Assembly: GCA_949130495.1 (NCBI GenBank)
Contig: OX422215.1
Location: 12,377,302 to 12,441,301, forward strand
Length of the DNA stretch: 64,000 nucleotides
Reading direction: 5' to 3'
Origin: Sambucus nigra
Taxonomy: Eukaryota > Streptophyta > Magnoliopsida > Dipsacales > Adoxaceae
A model generated the notes under the pieces. It worked only from the letters and a program-made list of their open reading frames with translations. It searched no databases and was not told where the DNA came from. The first letter of the stretch is position 1, and the number at the start of each line of letters is the position of its first letter. A program made the translations under genes and the position numbers. Below are positions 25,501-35,704 of this stretch, piece by piece.

Positions 25501-27079
25501 AGATGTTTATAACAGACTTGATTTCTTAAGTTGTTTGAGTTGTTTAAATCTGTTAATTAGTTTTAACTCGATTTAATTACAGCCTTTGATTAATAACTTT
25601 TAATCTGAACCCTTGATTTTAAAAGTTTCTAGAATATTTTTTCTCACCTATATAAACTTCATTGAAGAGTTTATTTGTGTTAGCTATTCAGATTATATTT
25701 TCTAGAGTGAGAAACACAAGAGGGTTTAAGTTTTGTAGAGAGAAAAATATAGAGAATTAGAGAGAAATATCTAAGAGAGAGATTGAATATTATTTTGCAG
25801 ACATTGTGTTCATTCTACTTCACCTTTATTCTGTTTTTGTTTTTGGATTATCAATGATCTTACACATCATCTCATAATTTTAGAGATTGAAATATTGTGT
25901 TATTGTAGAGATAATTTATGTGCTTTCATGATGAAATATTTTTTACAAAAATTATAATTCCTTAGATTTTTAGATCCGAATTTTATTGAATATTTTTATG
26001 ATCTAAATATTCTGATTTTGTGTTGGATGCTAAATGATGTTTAAATCAGAATTTCTCTGGATCTTGCATGTTTATTGAAAATCTTTTAAAGATCTGTTTT
26101 CTCATATTTGTGAAATAATTTGAAAAACACTTTCCTCATAAAATTGAAAATATTTTTGAGAGATTGAGAACACATTTTAAATGATTGAATAATCTTTTTG
26201 TGTCTCCATGATAAGTGTTGTATGTATTTCTTATAAAGAATGTTTACAAGATTTTTTATTGAAAATTTTATTTTGTAAGTTTTTGTAGAAAACTTAATTG
26301 ATTGTTAATTGAAAATGTATTTTTCTTAAGTTTTTATAGAAAACTTATTTGCTTGATTACAAATATATTTTTGGTAAATTTTGTAGAAAACTTATATGCT
26401 TGAGAATTGAATTAAGTTCTTGCATGGTTGCATTTAGAACATATTCACTTGCACGTTTTGCACAACTAGTATGTTGTTGAGAGATCAGTTTTGACTGAGT
26501 TGGAATTCGCTAAAACAAGAAGCAAGAAGTTAGCAAGCTGAGAAAACAACATCAACATCAGACTAGTAGAGAAGTTAGAATCAAACCAGTGGGTACATAT
26601 TCTAAGCTTGTATAGGACTGTTTTGTGTGTATGTGTGTTAAATAGTTTGTAACTTGTATATTTTGTTATAGTGGAATTTTTGGTTTACTCCGTAGAGGGA
26701 GTCGTGGATGTTTTCCCTAGTTTGGGTTTTTACCACGTTAAAAAATCATACTTGCTAATCTTCTTATCCTCATCTTATTATTTGTATGATTTAGAATTAA
26801 AATTATTACATGATTTAATTACTTGAATTAGAATAATTCTTCATATGAGATATATTGGATTGTAACATTATAAATTAGATTGTTATTAATTTGACTTTAG
26901 AATAAATCAAATTTAATTGATTTTAATTTCCGCATGTATTAAAATCTGATTAGTTAGATAATAAAGTTTTTCTTGATTTGATTATATATATGTTATTAGA
27001 AAAACTTGCATGAGATTAGAGTATGTTCATTTGCGCGTATGGCATTGTTTCATGGGTGCATGTCCCTCGGGATTTTTCA
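22534..27079 (+). repeat. 3' LTR of SIRE-like element, interrupted by a LINE
   Basis: Matches the 5' LTR throughout except for the 1.56-kb LINE at 22791-24351. After removing the LINE it is about 2985 bp. Many scattered substitutions and small indels separate the two LTRs, so this element is clearly older than the tandem array inside it. It ends TTTTTCA, followed by the duplication ATAGC. Confidence 0.9.
22791..24351 (+). pseudogene. 5'-truncated L1-type LINE, reverse transcriptase C-terminus with zinc-finger tail
   Basis: The reading frames give the plant L1 RT C-terminal region: SYLGLPLGA near 22835, then GGVRNLGIFNRAMLGKWVWR near 23140-23200, then the RNase H-less tail with a CCHC-like zf-RVT segment (WLCKVEEEKINHLLLHC near 23840-23890) and HCIFWTVWKERNARF near 24037. 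It is broken by frameshifts and by stops at about 23726 (TAG) and 23837 (TGA). The TGA falls at the first zinc-binding cysteine position. A poly-A tail at 24336-24351 marks the 3' end. Compared with the 5' LTR, about 14 bp of target around ACATGTTAATAAA is missing and no target duplication is evident. It is a dead fragment. Confidence 0.85.
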
Positions 27080-27084
27080 ATAGC

Positions 27085-28027
27085 TTGCATTTATGTGATG
27101 TGGGACTTGAACCGGGTTTTAAAATACGTAATAAATAATCCTAAGAAGGTAAACAAAGTCCTGGGGACTGGTATTGATAATTATATTAAGGTTTAAGCCA
27201 TTGGAATCATGGTTGGTTGGAAGATGAAGATTTTCGTGCTTGAGAAAAATTCTTGGAAAAGAGGTTATCAACTAAGGACGAACCGGTTCGCGCCCTGGGT
27301 CGAACCGATTCGACCACTTGGGAGACTGTATGGGGGTCCTATGGTTGTATCCGAGGGAATTCTTGATGACTATACGAGTTGGTGGGGCCTTGTACGGATA
27401 ATCGTGAAATTTATTAAAAATGGATTAGTGATGTTACTAATAATGGTAAAAATTAAATTAACTGGTTAGTTAATTGTATTTTATAAAGCAAAGAAATTTA
27501 ATAATTTACATGATGGTTAATTATTAGAATAATTACCTCTATATATTGTGATATGTAATTATATTTGTGTATGGAGATACCTATGTTCGTGGACTTTTCT
27601 ATCGGTCGGGATACGCGCGTTCGGGAACGTAGCACAAGTTGAAAAAGGTGGGCTAGGCATAGTTTAGGTCATATCTTATGTACTACGTAGCAACGCTACT
27701 TACGAGAGATGAATATTAATGCTGGGATCCATGTGTCACCGCTGGGTATGGGTCGTGCAAGGTTATACTGCGTAGATACCTCCCCAACTCTATGTGTGTC
27801 GTGTTGTCCATTTTGGATAGGAGACTCCTCTAGACTTACCGATAGAGCGCGAACGAGACACTAATGGTAGATGCCTTAGCGTCGCATATATATAAGGACG
27901 TATATATAATTATTAAAAATGAATGATGTGTACTATAAAGCACAAACCCAACACTATGTATTATGTACAATGATTGATTACGTCACTTTATGGGTAGTAT
28001 GTCTGGCATGATTTGGGAAATAGTAAC
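27085..28027 (+). mobile_element. LTR remnant hosting the later insertions, part 2
   Basis: No coding content. It contains palindromes CGAACCGGTTCG (27279-27290) and CGAACCGATTCG (27301-27312). It continues 1640-2632 across the SIRE-like element and joins 40393-40984 across the Tat element. Placed in the TGTAACAACCC LTR family because its far end (40950-40984) parallels the LTR end of the tandem array. Confidence 0.5.
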
Positions 28028-28382
28028 TGTTAATACCAAAATTAGTACGCTGATATGGACGAATAATAAGAAGACACGTGTCAATCTACGTGGCACAATA
28101 GCAACGAGGAAGTTCATTTTCCCGACCAAATCATGTTCGCTCCGAGCAACAAGGATACTCCGAGGAACTACTACACTCCGAGGAACTCCAGCGCTCCGAG
28201 GAACTCTTGAGTAACGAGCAACTAAGGCGGTCCGAGCTGCATCTCGGCCACAGCATTGATTGCCAGATAATCAACAGTTCAATTATTCATTGAATGCTTA
28301 TCATCTTGACACATACGCTTGAAGAGCATTAAATGAATTACCCTTTCATATGTATATCATTTAATGTATCACCCTTTCAGAT

Positions 28383-28404
28383 TATAGCCTCAAGGCTATA
28401 AATA
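28383..28404 (+). promoter_or_regulatory. TATA box inside a perfect inverted repeat (Tat LTR promoter)
   Basis: TATAGCCT, CA, AGGCTATA forms an 8-bp perfect inverted repeat, and its right arm runs into TATAAATA at 28397-28404. It is the likely core promoter for the genomic RNA. The same structure is at 40173-40194 in the 3' LTR. Confidence 0.7.
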
Positions 28405-28491
28405 CATTGTATCACCCTCATTCAAAGGGACCGGAACTTCTTGATAGAACTTGTAATCGAGAATTCCCAAAACACTCAGCAATAACATAAC

Positions 28492-28527
28492 AGTGGACGT
28501 AGGCCATTCTTATAAGGCTGAACCACT
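28492..28527 (+). promoter_or_regulatory. Conserved R/U5 hairpin (GTGGAYGTAGGC...CTGAACCAC)
   Basis: AGTGG pairs with CCACT, enclosing GTAGGCC and AGGCTGAA. The same arrangement appears in four other Tat-type LTR sequences of the window (40282-40317, 51507-51540, 56418-56447, 62469-62499). Confidence 0.6.
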
Positions 28528-28600
28528 TTAAAATTCTTTGTCTCATTTATTTATCTGTGATTGAATAATTAGAGTGATCTAATTTTTTACATCAACAGAT

Positions 28601-28618
28601 TGGCGGCGTCTGTGGGAA
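28601..28618 (+). other. Primer binding site of the Tat element
   Basis: TGGCGGCGTCTGTGGGAA follows the LTR end after a short GAT spacer. It resembles the TGGCGCCGT-type primer sites of Tat/Athila elements, with a mismatch; the exact tRNA is not certain. Confidence 0.65.
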
Positions 28619-28661
28619 TCGACTGTTGTTATCGTTTTTCACTAAAAATCATTCATCATCA

Positions 28662-30225
28662 ATGGCAGATAATCCGGAATCCAGCAATCGAAACGCTGGA
28701 AATGCTGGAAATCTTCTAAATCCTTCTGCACCTCCAGATCTGGCTGGAATTATGACAAATCTGGCTCAAGGACAAACCGCCATGCAAGAGACAATGCGAC
28801 AACTCATACAAACCCTTTTATGGCGGTGCACCTGCACATTCAGGACAGCGAAGTGGTCAGAGGCAAACCTATTTACATTCTTCACGATCCAGGCGTACAG
28901 ATGCGTATCGTAATGAAGAATCTGATGACTTCTCTTATCAACCTAGGCAAACTTCATCAATACGGGCCACAGATACTGAGCCACGTATTACTCTCTCTCC
29001 AGAAAGGACTAGTGCCTTAGAAAGACTGAGCAGGGTGTCTCCTTTCAGCCGATTAGGCCCCAGGAGGAATAGGAGTCCACCTAAAGCCATGCCGAGGAGT
29101 TTTCGACAACCATCAGATATAAGAGAAGGATCAGCACAATCACGACCAGTTGCTCGTCAAGACATATCTCAGGAGGCCACTTCAGAACAATCAATTGCTC
29201 GAACTAATAGGCCCGAGGAAGGAAACGATGCTTGGAAAGGTTCTATTCAGCGGTTGGAGGATAGATTGGGAGAAATGGCTAAGGCGAAGAATCCCCTACA
29301 ACGAACTTTTGTTCGAGGGACACCTTTTGTACAGGCCATTGTGGATTTTCCTACACCGTTGAAATTTAAAGCACCTGTGGTGACCCCCAAATATGATGGA
29401 AAGACAGATCATGTTCTTCACATAGAGCAATATCAAGCTGCTGCCGACATCTATGTTGTTCCCGACGAGATGAGATGCAGAGCATTCTCAGGAACCCTTA
29501 CTGGATCTGCCCAGATATGGTACAACAATCTTCCTCGGGGTAAGATTTTAACTTTCTTTCAATTGGCCGAGTTGTTCATCGGTAATTTCTGTTTTGGAGC
29601 AAAGCCATTAAAATGAGTAGCACACTTGTTAAGTGTTAGACAAAAACCTGGTGAGAGTACTAGAGATTACATAACTCGTTTCAATAACGAGAAGCTGGAA
29701 GTCATATATTATGAAGAAAAGACAGCAATCACCGCCTTGATGAGTGGGTTGTTACCTAACAAGCTGTATTACACTTTGGCCAAAGATCCACCTACAACTA
29801 TGTCAGAGTTGATGGCAAAAGCGGCCAAAATCATGAATGCCGAGGAGGCTATGGCTGCGAAGAAGAATATGGATAAAGAAACCAAGGTGGAAGTCGACAA
29901 GTCTAAGAAGAAAGAGCATAAGGGCAATGGCGGTGACAAGCATTCCAAGAATAATAGGTCGTCATGGGAAGTCCTGAAGAAATTCGATAATTATACTCCT
30001 TTGAAAATGGGTATCAATCATGTCTTGGAAGAAATCAAGAATAACGAGGAAGTAAAGTGGCCAAAGAAGCTGAGGTCAGACCCTGACACGAGGAACAGGG
30101 AGAAATATTGCGAGTTCCATAAAGATCATGGCCATATGACCAAAAATTGCATAGCTCCTCAGAACGAGATTGAAACACTCATCCGAAGAGGAAAGCTAGC
30201 AAAGTATGTTGATCGGGGAGGGTAA
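28662..30225 (+). pseudogene. gag of the Tat element, frameshifted and interrupted
   Basis: Capsid/nucleocapsid polyprotein that packages the element RNA in cytoplasmic particles. ATG at 28662 (MADNPESSNR). The frame changes near 28800-28815 and continues to a TGA at 29614-29616, then to a TAA at 30223-30225. Recognisable parts are the capsid-core block around PKYDGKTDHVLHIEQYQAAA (about 29389-29450), QKPGESTRDYITRFN after the TGA, and a zinc-knuckle-like YCEFHKDHGHMTKNC near 30107-30150. The TGA is where related gag sequences have arginine (CGA to TGA). Everything after the frameshift shares one frame with protease and pol, so the ancestor was one gag-pol polyprotein. Confidence 0.9.
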
Positions 30226-30903
30226 AGAAGAAATAATGATCGAACTAGAGACAGGTCTAGATCTCCTCATCTAGTAGAGGAGAAAAAGAAGAGAAACTAT
30301 GAAGATGATCCAGATGATGACCCCGATCTTCCCAAGAAACCAAGGCAGCCAGAACGAGAGGTATTTTCAATACGCTTTGGGTCATTTGATTGTAATGTCA
30401 TTACAGGAGGAGATGCAGGAGGAGGAGACCTTACTGCAGAAAGAAAAGCTTACCTTGGAGAGGCTCAAGCTTGCTCGTACATTCAGCGAATAAATTTGGC
30501 TGAGGAAGATCGCCCGAGGAAGATAAACAAAGAGAAGTTGGTCATTGGTTTTTCAAAAAACGACCTTGCAGGTGTTCTTTACCCTCACGACGACCCTTTG
30601 GTGATCAAAATGAGGATGAAAGAAGTAATGATTTCAAGGGTTCTGGTAGATAATGGTAGTTCGGCAGACATCATGTTCTACTCATGCTTTGACAGTTTAA
30701 ATTTAAAATTATCTCAATTGGAACCTTATCACAGACCTCTCCTGGGTTTTGCTGGCGAGAAAGTTTTTCCACTTGGGACGATCAAGTTGGATATATTCAT
30801 TGGAACTTGGCCTGCTTGTCGGACAGAAAGAATACGCTTCTTTGTGATGGATAAGAACGTGCAGTCAGCTTACAACATCATCATGGGAAGAGTTGGTTTG
30901 TAG
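30226..30903 (+). pseudogene. Protease region of the Tat element, ending in an in-frame stop
   Basis: Open frame between the gag stop and TAG at 30901-30903, in the same frame as gag and pol. It begins with an arginine-rich linker and an acidic stretch, then ERKAYLGEA and the retropepsin-like core VLVDNGSSADIMFYSCFDSL (about 30640-30700). The catalytic triplet is D-N-G, where D-S/T-G is usual but other third-codon choices occur in this lineage. The later MGRVGL before the stop is the usual end of the fold. There is no start codon of its own, because it is expressed as part of the polyprotein. Confidence 0.85.
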
Positions 30904-33900
30904 AAGTTCGAAGTAGTTCCATCTACAGTACATCAGTGCTTAAAATTCCCAACAAACTTCGGAGTAGGAGTTGTGAAAGGTGATCAAAAAGTAGCTCGGG
31001 AATGCTATTATTCATCTGCCGAGCAAGAGGAACTTGAAGATTCGAGGAAAAAGACTACTACCTACCAGGTGGATGAAGGTACAGAAATTGAAACACTAGA
31101 TCCTAGAGATGAATCCCAACTTGTAAAAGGACAGGTGGTGGAATTTACAGAAAATGTTATTCTGGACGACGAGCACCCTGAACGAATAACCCAGATAGGC
31201 TCGACGTTGGATGCTTCAATAAAACAGGAGTTAATAACTTTCTTGAGAAACAGGAAGAAAACTTTTGCATGGAGTCATGAAGACATGCCAGGAATAGATC
31301 CAAACTTCTTATGTCATGAGCTCAATGTGAATAAGGAGATCAAGCCTGTAAAGCAGAGAAGAAGAGTATTTAGTCCCGAGAAGAATCAAGCTATACAAGA
31401 GGAGGTCGAGAAGCTCCAGAAAGCCCAATTCATTGAAGATGTGAAGTATCCAGACTGGTTAGCAAATGTGGTGATGGTAAAGAAGAAAAACAATAAATGG
31501 AGAATGTGTGTTGATTTCACCGATCTCAACAAGGCATGCCCAAAGGATCACTTTCCATTGCCCAAAATTGATCAACTAGTGGATGCCACCTCGGGACACG
31601 AGCTGCTCAGCTTCATGGATGCTTACTCTGGCTATAACCAGATCAAAATGAAACCTGAAGACAGGGAAAGTACTTCTTTTATTACCCCTAGGGGAACTTA
31701 TTGTTATAATGTTATGCCTTTTGGTTTGAAAAATGCAGGAGCGACATACCAGCGGCTGATGAACAAGGTTTTTACCGAACAAATCAGTTGCAATATGGAA
31801 GTCTATGTCGATGATATGCTGACAAAGAGCAGGAAAGCTGCTGATCATCTAGTTGACTTAGGTCAGACCTTTGATCAACTGGATAAATATCAAATGAAAC
31901 TCAACCCGACGAAGTGCACATTTGGAGTACGAGAAGGAATGTTCCTCGGGTACATCGTCAACCAGCGAGGCATTGAGGCGAATCCAGAAAAGATCAAAGC
32001 TCTTTTAGGGTTGCGATCTCCAACGACGAAGAAAGAGGTGCAGAGTCTTACAGGACGAATTGCAGCGCTCAACAGATTTGTATCCCGAGCAAGTGATAGA
32101 TGCCTCCCATTCTTCAAAACACTTCGAAAAACTTTCGAGTGGAATGATGAATGTGAGAAAGTCTTTCAAGACTTGAAGAAATATTTGGGAGCACCTCCAC
32201 TGTTGTCCAGGCCAGTAATGGGAGAAAAGTTGTACTTGTACCTGGCAGTATCAGAGAATGCAGTCAGCTCGGCATTGATCAGATTGGAGAATGGAGTCCA
32301 GAAGCCAATTTATTACACAAGTAAGGCTTTCCGAGGTGCAGAGATCAGGTACCCAAAGCTGGAAAAATTGGCATTGGCATTAATTGAAGCAAGTAGAAGA
32401 ATGAGACCATATTTCCAGGCCCATACCATCGTCGTATATACCGACATGCCATTGAGACAAGCCCTTCATAAGCCAGAAAAATCAGGGAGACTGATGTACT
32501 GGGCAATAGAGCTCGGTGAATACGATATTGTGTATGAACCCAGATCATCATTAAAAGGGCAAGTTGTAGCAGATTTTATAGCAGAGTTTACATATCCTGA
32601 TACCCCCAAGGAGCAAAAGTTGCTCGCTGACCAACCTGTGGATGTTACAGGATCAACAGACATAAGTTCAAACCAACTCCGGTTGGTAAAACGGCTTGTG
32701 GATGTAGAAAGATCATCAAATTCGAACTCAGACCAACTCCGGTTGGTAAAAGAGCTAGAAGAGATGGTCGATGAAGAGCGAAAAATATCAGGGGAGGATG
32801 AAAGGAAACAACAAATATTTCACCGAGGAACCCTGTCAGATAAGAAATTTGAAAACGAGTTACCTACATGGAGATTGTATGTAGATGGGTCATCTTGCAC
32901 AACGGGTTTTGGAGCAGGGATTGTTTTGAACACCCCAGATGAGATTGACATGGAATATGCCCTGCGATTCCAATTCAAAGCCTCCAACAATGAGGCTGAG
33001 TATGAGGCCATGATAGCAGGTCTTAATCTAGCAAAGATTATGGAAGCACAACAAGTGATGGTATTCAGTGATTCTCAATTAATTGTAAATCAGATGATGG
33101 GAACATATACAGTTAAGGGAGAATTAATGATCAAATATCATGCAAAGGTAATGGAGTTGTTGGCAGAATTTGATGCCATTCAGTTTATCAGAATACCAAG
33201 AATAGAAAATGCACAAGCAGACGCACTGGCCCGACTAGCATCAGCTACTCGTACCGAGCTGCGAAGAACGATACCAATTGAAGTATTAGAAAGTCGGAGC
33301 ATAGATGAAGACCTGACGATGAATGTTATTTCCCTTGATTTAGGACCATCTTGGATGGATCCCATCAGGGCATATATTGAGGAGGGAGAATTGTCGGAGG
33401 ACAAGCTCGCTGCCAAGAAATTGAAGTTTAAAGCTGCTCGGTATGTACTAACTAATGGCGTTTTGTATAGACGAGGAATTATGGTAGGTTTGCAGAGATG
33501 TGTACATCCCTCTGAGGTGAAAGAATTGGTTGAAGAGATCCATGAAGGGTCCTGTGGAGCCTATGTAGCAGGTCGGACACTTTTGCAAAGGGTGATGACG
33601 CAGGGATATTACTGGCCAACGATGAGGGCTGATTGTATAACCTATGCCAAGAGATGTGATAAATGCCAACGTTTTTCCTCCATCCGACGAACTCCACAAG
33701 CATTGTTGACACCCATAACTTCTCCTTGGCCATTTGCCATGTGGGGAATTGACTTGGTTGGACCACTACCAACGACCCGAGGAAGATTCAAGTACCTCGT
33801 CGTTGCAGTGGATTATTTTACTAAGTGGGTAGAAGCTGAGCCACTTATTGATATGACATACGAGAAGGTGTACCAGTTCGTTTGGAAGAACATCATCTGC

Positions 33901-34572
33901 CGATATGGTCTCCCTCGTGCCTTCATCACAGACCATGGAACACAATTTGATAACGAGGAGTTTGCCGCCTATTGTCATCAGTCAAACATTTTGAAGACTC
34001 ATTCAGCACCAGGCCATCCTCAAAGCAATGGACAGACTGAAGTGACGAACAGAATATTACTAAATGGTTTGAAGAAGAGGCTAAGTGAGGCTAAAGCTAA
34101 TTGGATTAATGAGCTACAGTCAGTATTGTGGGCTTACCGAACAACTCCCCGAGCAGCAACTGGAGAATCACCATATATGCTGGCATTTGGAAGTGAGGCT
34201 GTAATACCTGCCGAGTTGGGTCTTCCAACACATAGAGTGCTGAATTTCAATTCCCCAGTCAGCGACTTAATGAGAAGATTAGATTTGGACATGCTCGAGG
34301 AGGTTAGAGAAGAGGCAGCCATTAGGAATGCTGCTTACCAACAACGAACAGCTCTATTCTACAACAAAAGGGTGAAGAAATGCGACTTAAAAGAAGGAGA
34401 TTATGTGCTAAAGAAGGTCATTCAGAAGCACAATAAATTGGAAGCAAACTGGCATGGACCTTACCGAGTTACAGAAGTTGTTCGACCAGGAACTTACCGC
34501 ATAGCAACTCTAGAAGGAGAGGAATTTAAGAATGCATGGAATGCTGAACACCTACGCAAGTATTATCAGTGA
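30904..34572 (+). CDS. pol of the Tat element: RT, RNase H, second RNase H, integrase
   Basis: Uninterrupted frame after the TAG; no ATG is needed because it was part of a polyprotein. Counting residues from 30973, RT lies at about 130-315 with FMDAYSGYNQIKM and the catalytic YVDD near 278. The RT-linked RNase H-like region is about 395-540. A linker carries two NQLRLVK/DQLRLVK repeats. A second, archaeal-type RNase H lies at about 630-760 with YVDGSS, NNEAEYEA, FSDSQ and QADALA. The integrase has a zinc finger from about 856, then D near 925 (GIDLVGP), D near 986 (FITDHGTQFD) and E near 1022 (NGQTEVTNR). The second zinc-finger histidine (usually GNH or similar) is tyrosine (CGAYVAGR), a likely C-to-T loss. 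The C-terminus ends HLRKYYQ. Confidence 0.95.
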   Translation, partial: KFEVVPSTVHQCLKFPTNFGVGVVKGDQKVARECYYSSAEQEELEDSRKKTTTYQVDEGTEIETLDPRDESQLVKGQVVEFTENVILDDEHPERITQIGSTLDASIKQELITFLRNRKKTFAWSHEDMPGIDPNFLCHELNVNKEIKPVKQRRRVFSPEKNQAIQEEVEKLQKAQFIEDVKYPDWLANVVMVKKKNNKWRMCVDFTDLNKACPKDHFPLPKIDQLVDATSGHELLSFMDAYSGYNQIKMKPEDRESTSFITPRGTYCYNVMPFGLKNAGATYQRLMNKVFTEQISCNMEVYVDDMLTKSRKAADHLVDLGQTFDQLDKYQMKLNPTKCTFGVREGMFLGYIVNQRGIEANPEKIKALLGLRSPTTKKEVQSLTGRIAALNRFVSRASDRCLPFFKTLRKTFEWNDECEKVFQDLKKYLGAPPLLSRPVMGEKLYLYLAVSENAVSSALIRLENGVQKPIYYTSKAFRGAEIRYPKLEKLALALIEASRRMRPYFQAHTIVVYTDMPLRQALHKPEKSGRLMYWAIELGEYDIVYEPRSSLKGQVVADFIAEFTYPDTPKEQKLLADQPVDVTGSTDISSNQLRLVKRLVDVERSSNSNSDQLRLVKELEEMVDEERKISGEDERKQQIFHRGTLSDKKFENELPTWRLYVDGSSCTTGFGAGIVLNTPDEIDMEYALRFQFKASNNEAEYEAMIAGLNLAKIMEAQQVMVFSDSQLIVNQMMGTYTVKGELMIKYHAKVMELLAEFDAIQFIRIPRIENAQADALARLASATRTELRRTIPIEVLESRSIDEDLTMNVISLDLGPSWMDPIRAYIEEGELSEDKLAAKKLKFKAARYVLTNGVLYRRGIMVGLQRCVHPSEVKELVEEIHEGSCGAYVAGRTLLQRVMTQGYYWPTMRADCITYAKRCDKCQRFSSIRRTPQALLTPITSPWPFAMWGIDLVGPLPTTRGRFKYLVVAVDYFTKWVEAEPLIDMTYEKVYQFVWKNIICRYGLPRAFITDHGTQFDNEEFAAYCHQSNILKTHSAPGHPQSNGQTEVTNRILLNGLKKRLSEAKANWINELQSVLWAYRTTPRAATGESPYMLAFGSEAVIPAELGLPTHRVLNFNSPVSDLMRRLDLDMLEEVREEAAIRNAAYQQRTALFYNKRVKKCDLKEGDYVLKKVIQKHNKLEANWHGPYRVTEVVRPGTYRIATLEGEEFKNAWNAEHLRKYYQ

Positions 34573-34689
34573 TGTAAAATGTAAAGCAGTTCCATCAATA
34601 TGAATAAAACGATGATGTTTCGCCATCTTCTTTCTTTTATTGAAAGTTTTTCGGGGAATACTAGTGTGCAACACTACGCTGCTCAGTAG
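34573..34689. other. Spacer after pol
   Basis: AT-rich spacer between the pol stop and the repeat array; no feature seen. Confidence 0.5.
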
Positions 34690-35110
34690 TAAAAACACCA
34701 CGATAGTTCAAACCCACGACCAACTCCGGTTGGTAAAAGGGCGAGAACAAACTATACTCCTTTGGTTAGGAGGCGTACACTAGCGTGACCAACTCAGGTT
34801 GGTAAAAGAGCGAGTGGACACGATAGTTCGAACTCAGACCAACTCCGGTTGGTAAAAGAACAAGAACAAACCATACTCCTTTGGTTAGGAGGCGTACACT
34901 AGCGTGACCAACTCAGGTTGGTAAAAGAGAGAATGGACATAATAGTTCGAACTCAGACCAACTCCGGTTGGTAAAAGAGCAAGAACAAACCATACTCCTT
35001 TGGTTAGGAGGCGTACACTAGCGTGATCAACTCCGGTTGGTAAAAGAGTGAGTGGACATGATAGTTCGAACTCAGACCAACTCCGGTTGGTAAAAGGGCG
35101 AGAACAACAC
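34690..35110 (+). repeat. 119-bp tandem repeat carrying ACCAAC/GTTGGT palindromes
   Basis: Unit starts at 34718, 34837, 34957 and 35075, a period of 118-120 bp. Each unit contains two copies of ACCAACTCNGGTTGGTAAAAG, an inverted repeat with 6-bp arms. The unit also includes CCTTTGGTTAGGAGGCGTAC. The same palindrome word occurs twice inside pol (32674-32691 and about 32729-32746). Confidence 0.9.
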
Positions 35111-35440
35111 TCTTAAAAATGCCAATCTCGGTTGGTTAGAAAACAAGATATGCTCTCAAATGCCAACTTATGTTGGTCGGGAAGTAAGATTATCACAGAA
35201 AATACAAAAGTTCCTCGAAGAATAAAATATTCCAAACTGAACCAAGTATGGTTGGTCGGGGATAAAAACCCACTAACTGTAGTTGGTCGACGAGGAAAAT
35301 TCATCGACCTTGGTTGGTCGGGCACATTTTATGAAAAAGACAAAAATTTACCAAGTATGGTTAGTCGGGGATAAACTCTCACTAACTATAATTGGTCGAA
35401 GAGCACAATTTAACAACCTTGGTTGGTTGGAAAAATTTTA
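35111..35440 (+). repeat. Degenerate GTTGGT repeats
   Basis: Diverged versions of the same word (for example CCAATCTCGGTTGGT, CCAACTTATGTTGGTCGG, CCTTGGTTGGTCGGG) recur every 30-45 bp. This is an older, decayed part of the array. Confidence 0.7.
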
Positions 35441-35704
35441 AACATTTTTATACTCATTACTTTATTATTAAGTGATCGAGCAACATTTCTAAATACTTGT
35501 AACTTTTTATTACTAAGTTGGTCGATGAACCACACAATATTTTGATGCAAGCACAAATATGAAGTGTTTGACAAGCACAAGACAATAGCAATACAGATTT
35601 GCAAACAAAAATGAAAGTCTTTCATTAAAATTCAAAATAAATTACAAGTTACATTGATAATTATATGAATATGTATACTAACTGATACATAAGAAATTCC
35701 TATT

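Larger units (their letters stand above)
2633..27084 (+). mobile_element. Non-autonomous Copia/SIRE-like LTR element with nested insertions
   Basis: Two direct LTRs begin TGAAACACCC (2638 and 22534) and end GGGATTTTTCA (21598 and 27079). They flank a 935-bp internal region with an initiator-Met tRNA primer site and a polypurine tract. The target duplication is ATAGC (2633-2637 and 27080-27084). There is no gag or pol, so the element would need proteins from a partner. The 5' LTR is split by the tandem LTR array at 4266-20292 and the 3' LTR by a LINE. Without insertions the LTRs are about 2.9-3.0 kb. The purine tracts AAAGGGGGAGAT and AAAAAGGGGGAGAA are typical of SIRE/Maximus-type Copia elements, but the lineage is an inference. 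Confidence 0.85.
28028..28597 (+). repeat. 5' LTR of the Tat element
   Basis: 570 bp. The U3 part holds short direct repeats CTCCGAGGAACT (about 28137-28210). A perfect hairpin overlaps the TATA box at 28383-28404, and a conserved GTGG...CCAC hairpin lies at 28492-28527. Confidence 0.95.

Noticed and set aside
30973..30975. Start codon for pol at this position
   Set aside because: The codon is GTG within a frame that is continuous with protease; pol is part of a polyprotein.
31576..34322. Minus-strand open frames inside pol
   Set aside because: Shadows of the intact pol frame.
34690..35110. CRISPR-like regular repeats
   Set aside because: Units are 119 bp and wholly similar, with no unique spacers, in a plant retroelement.
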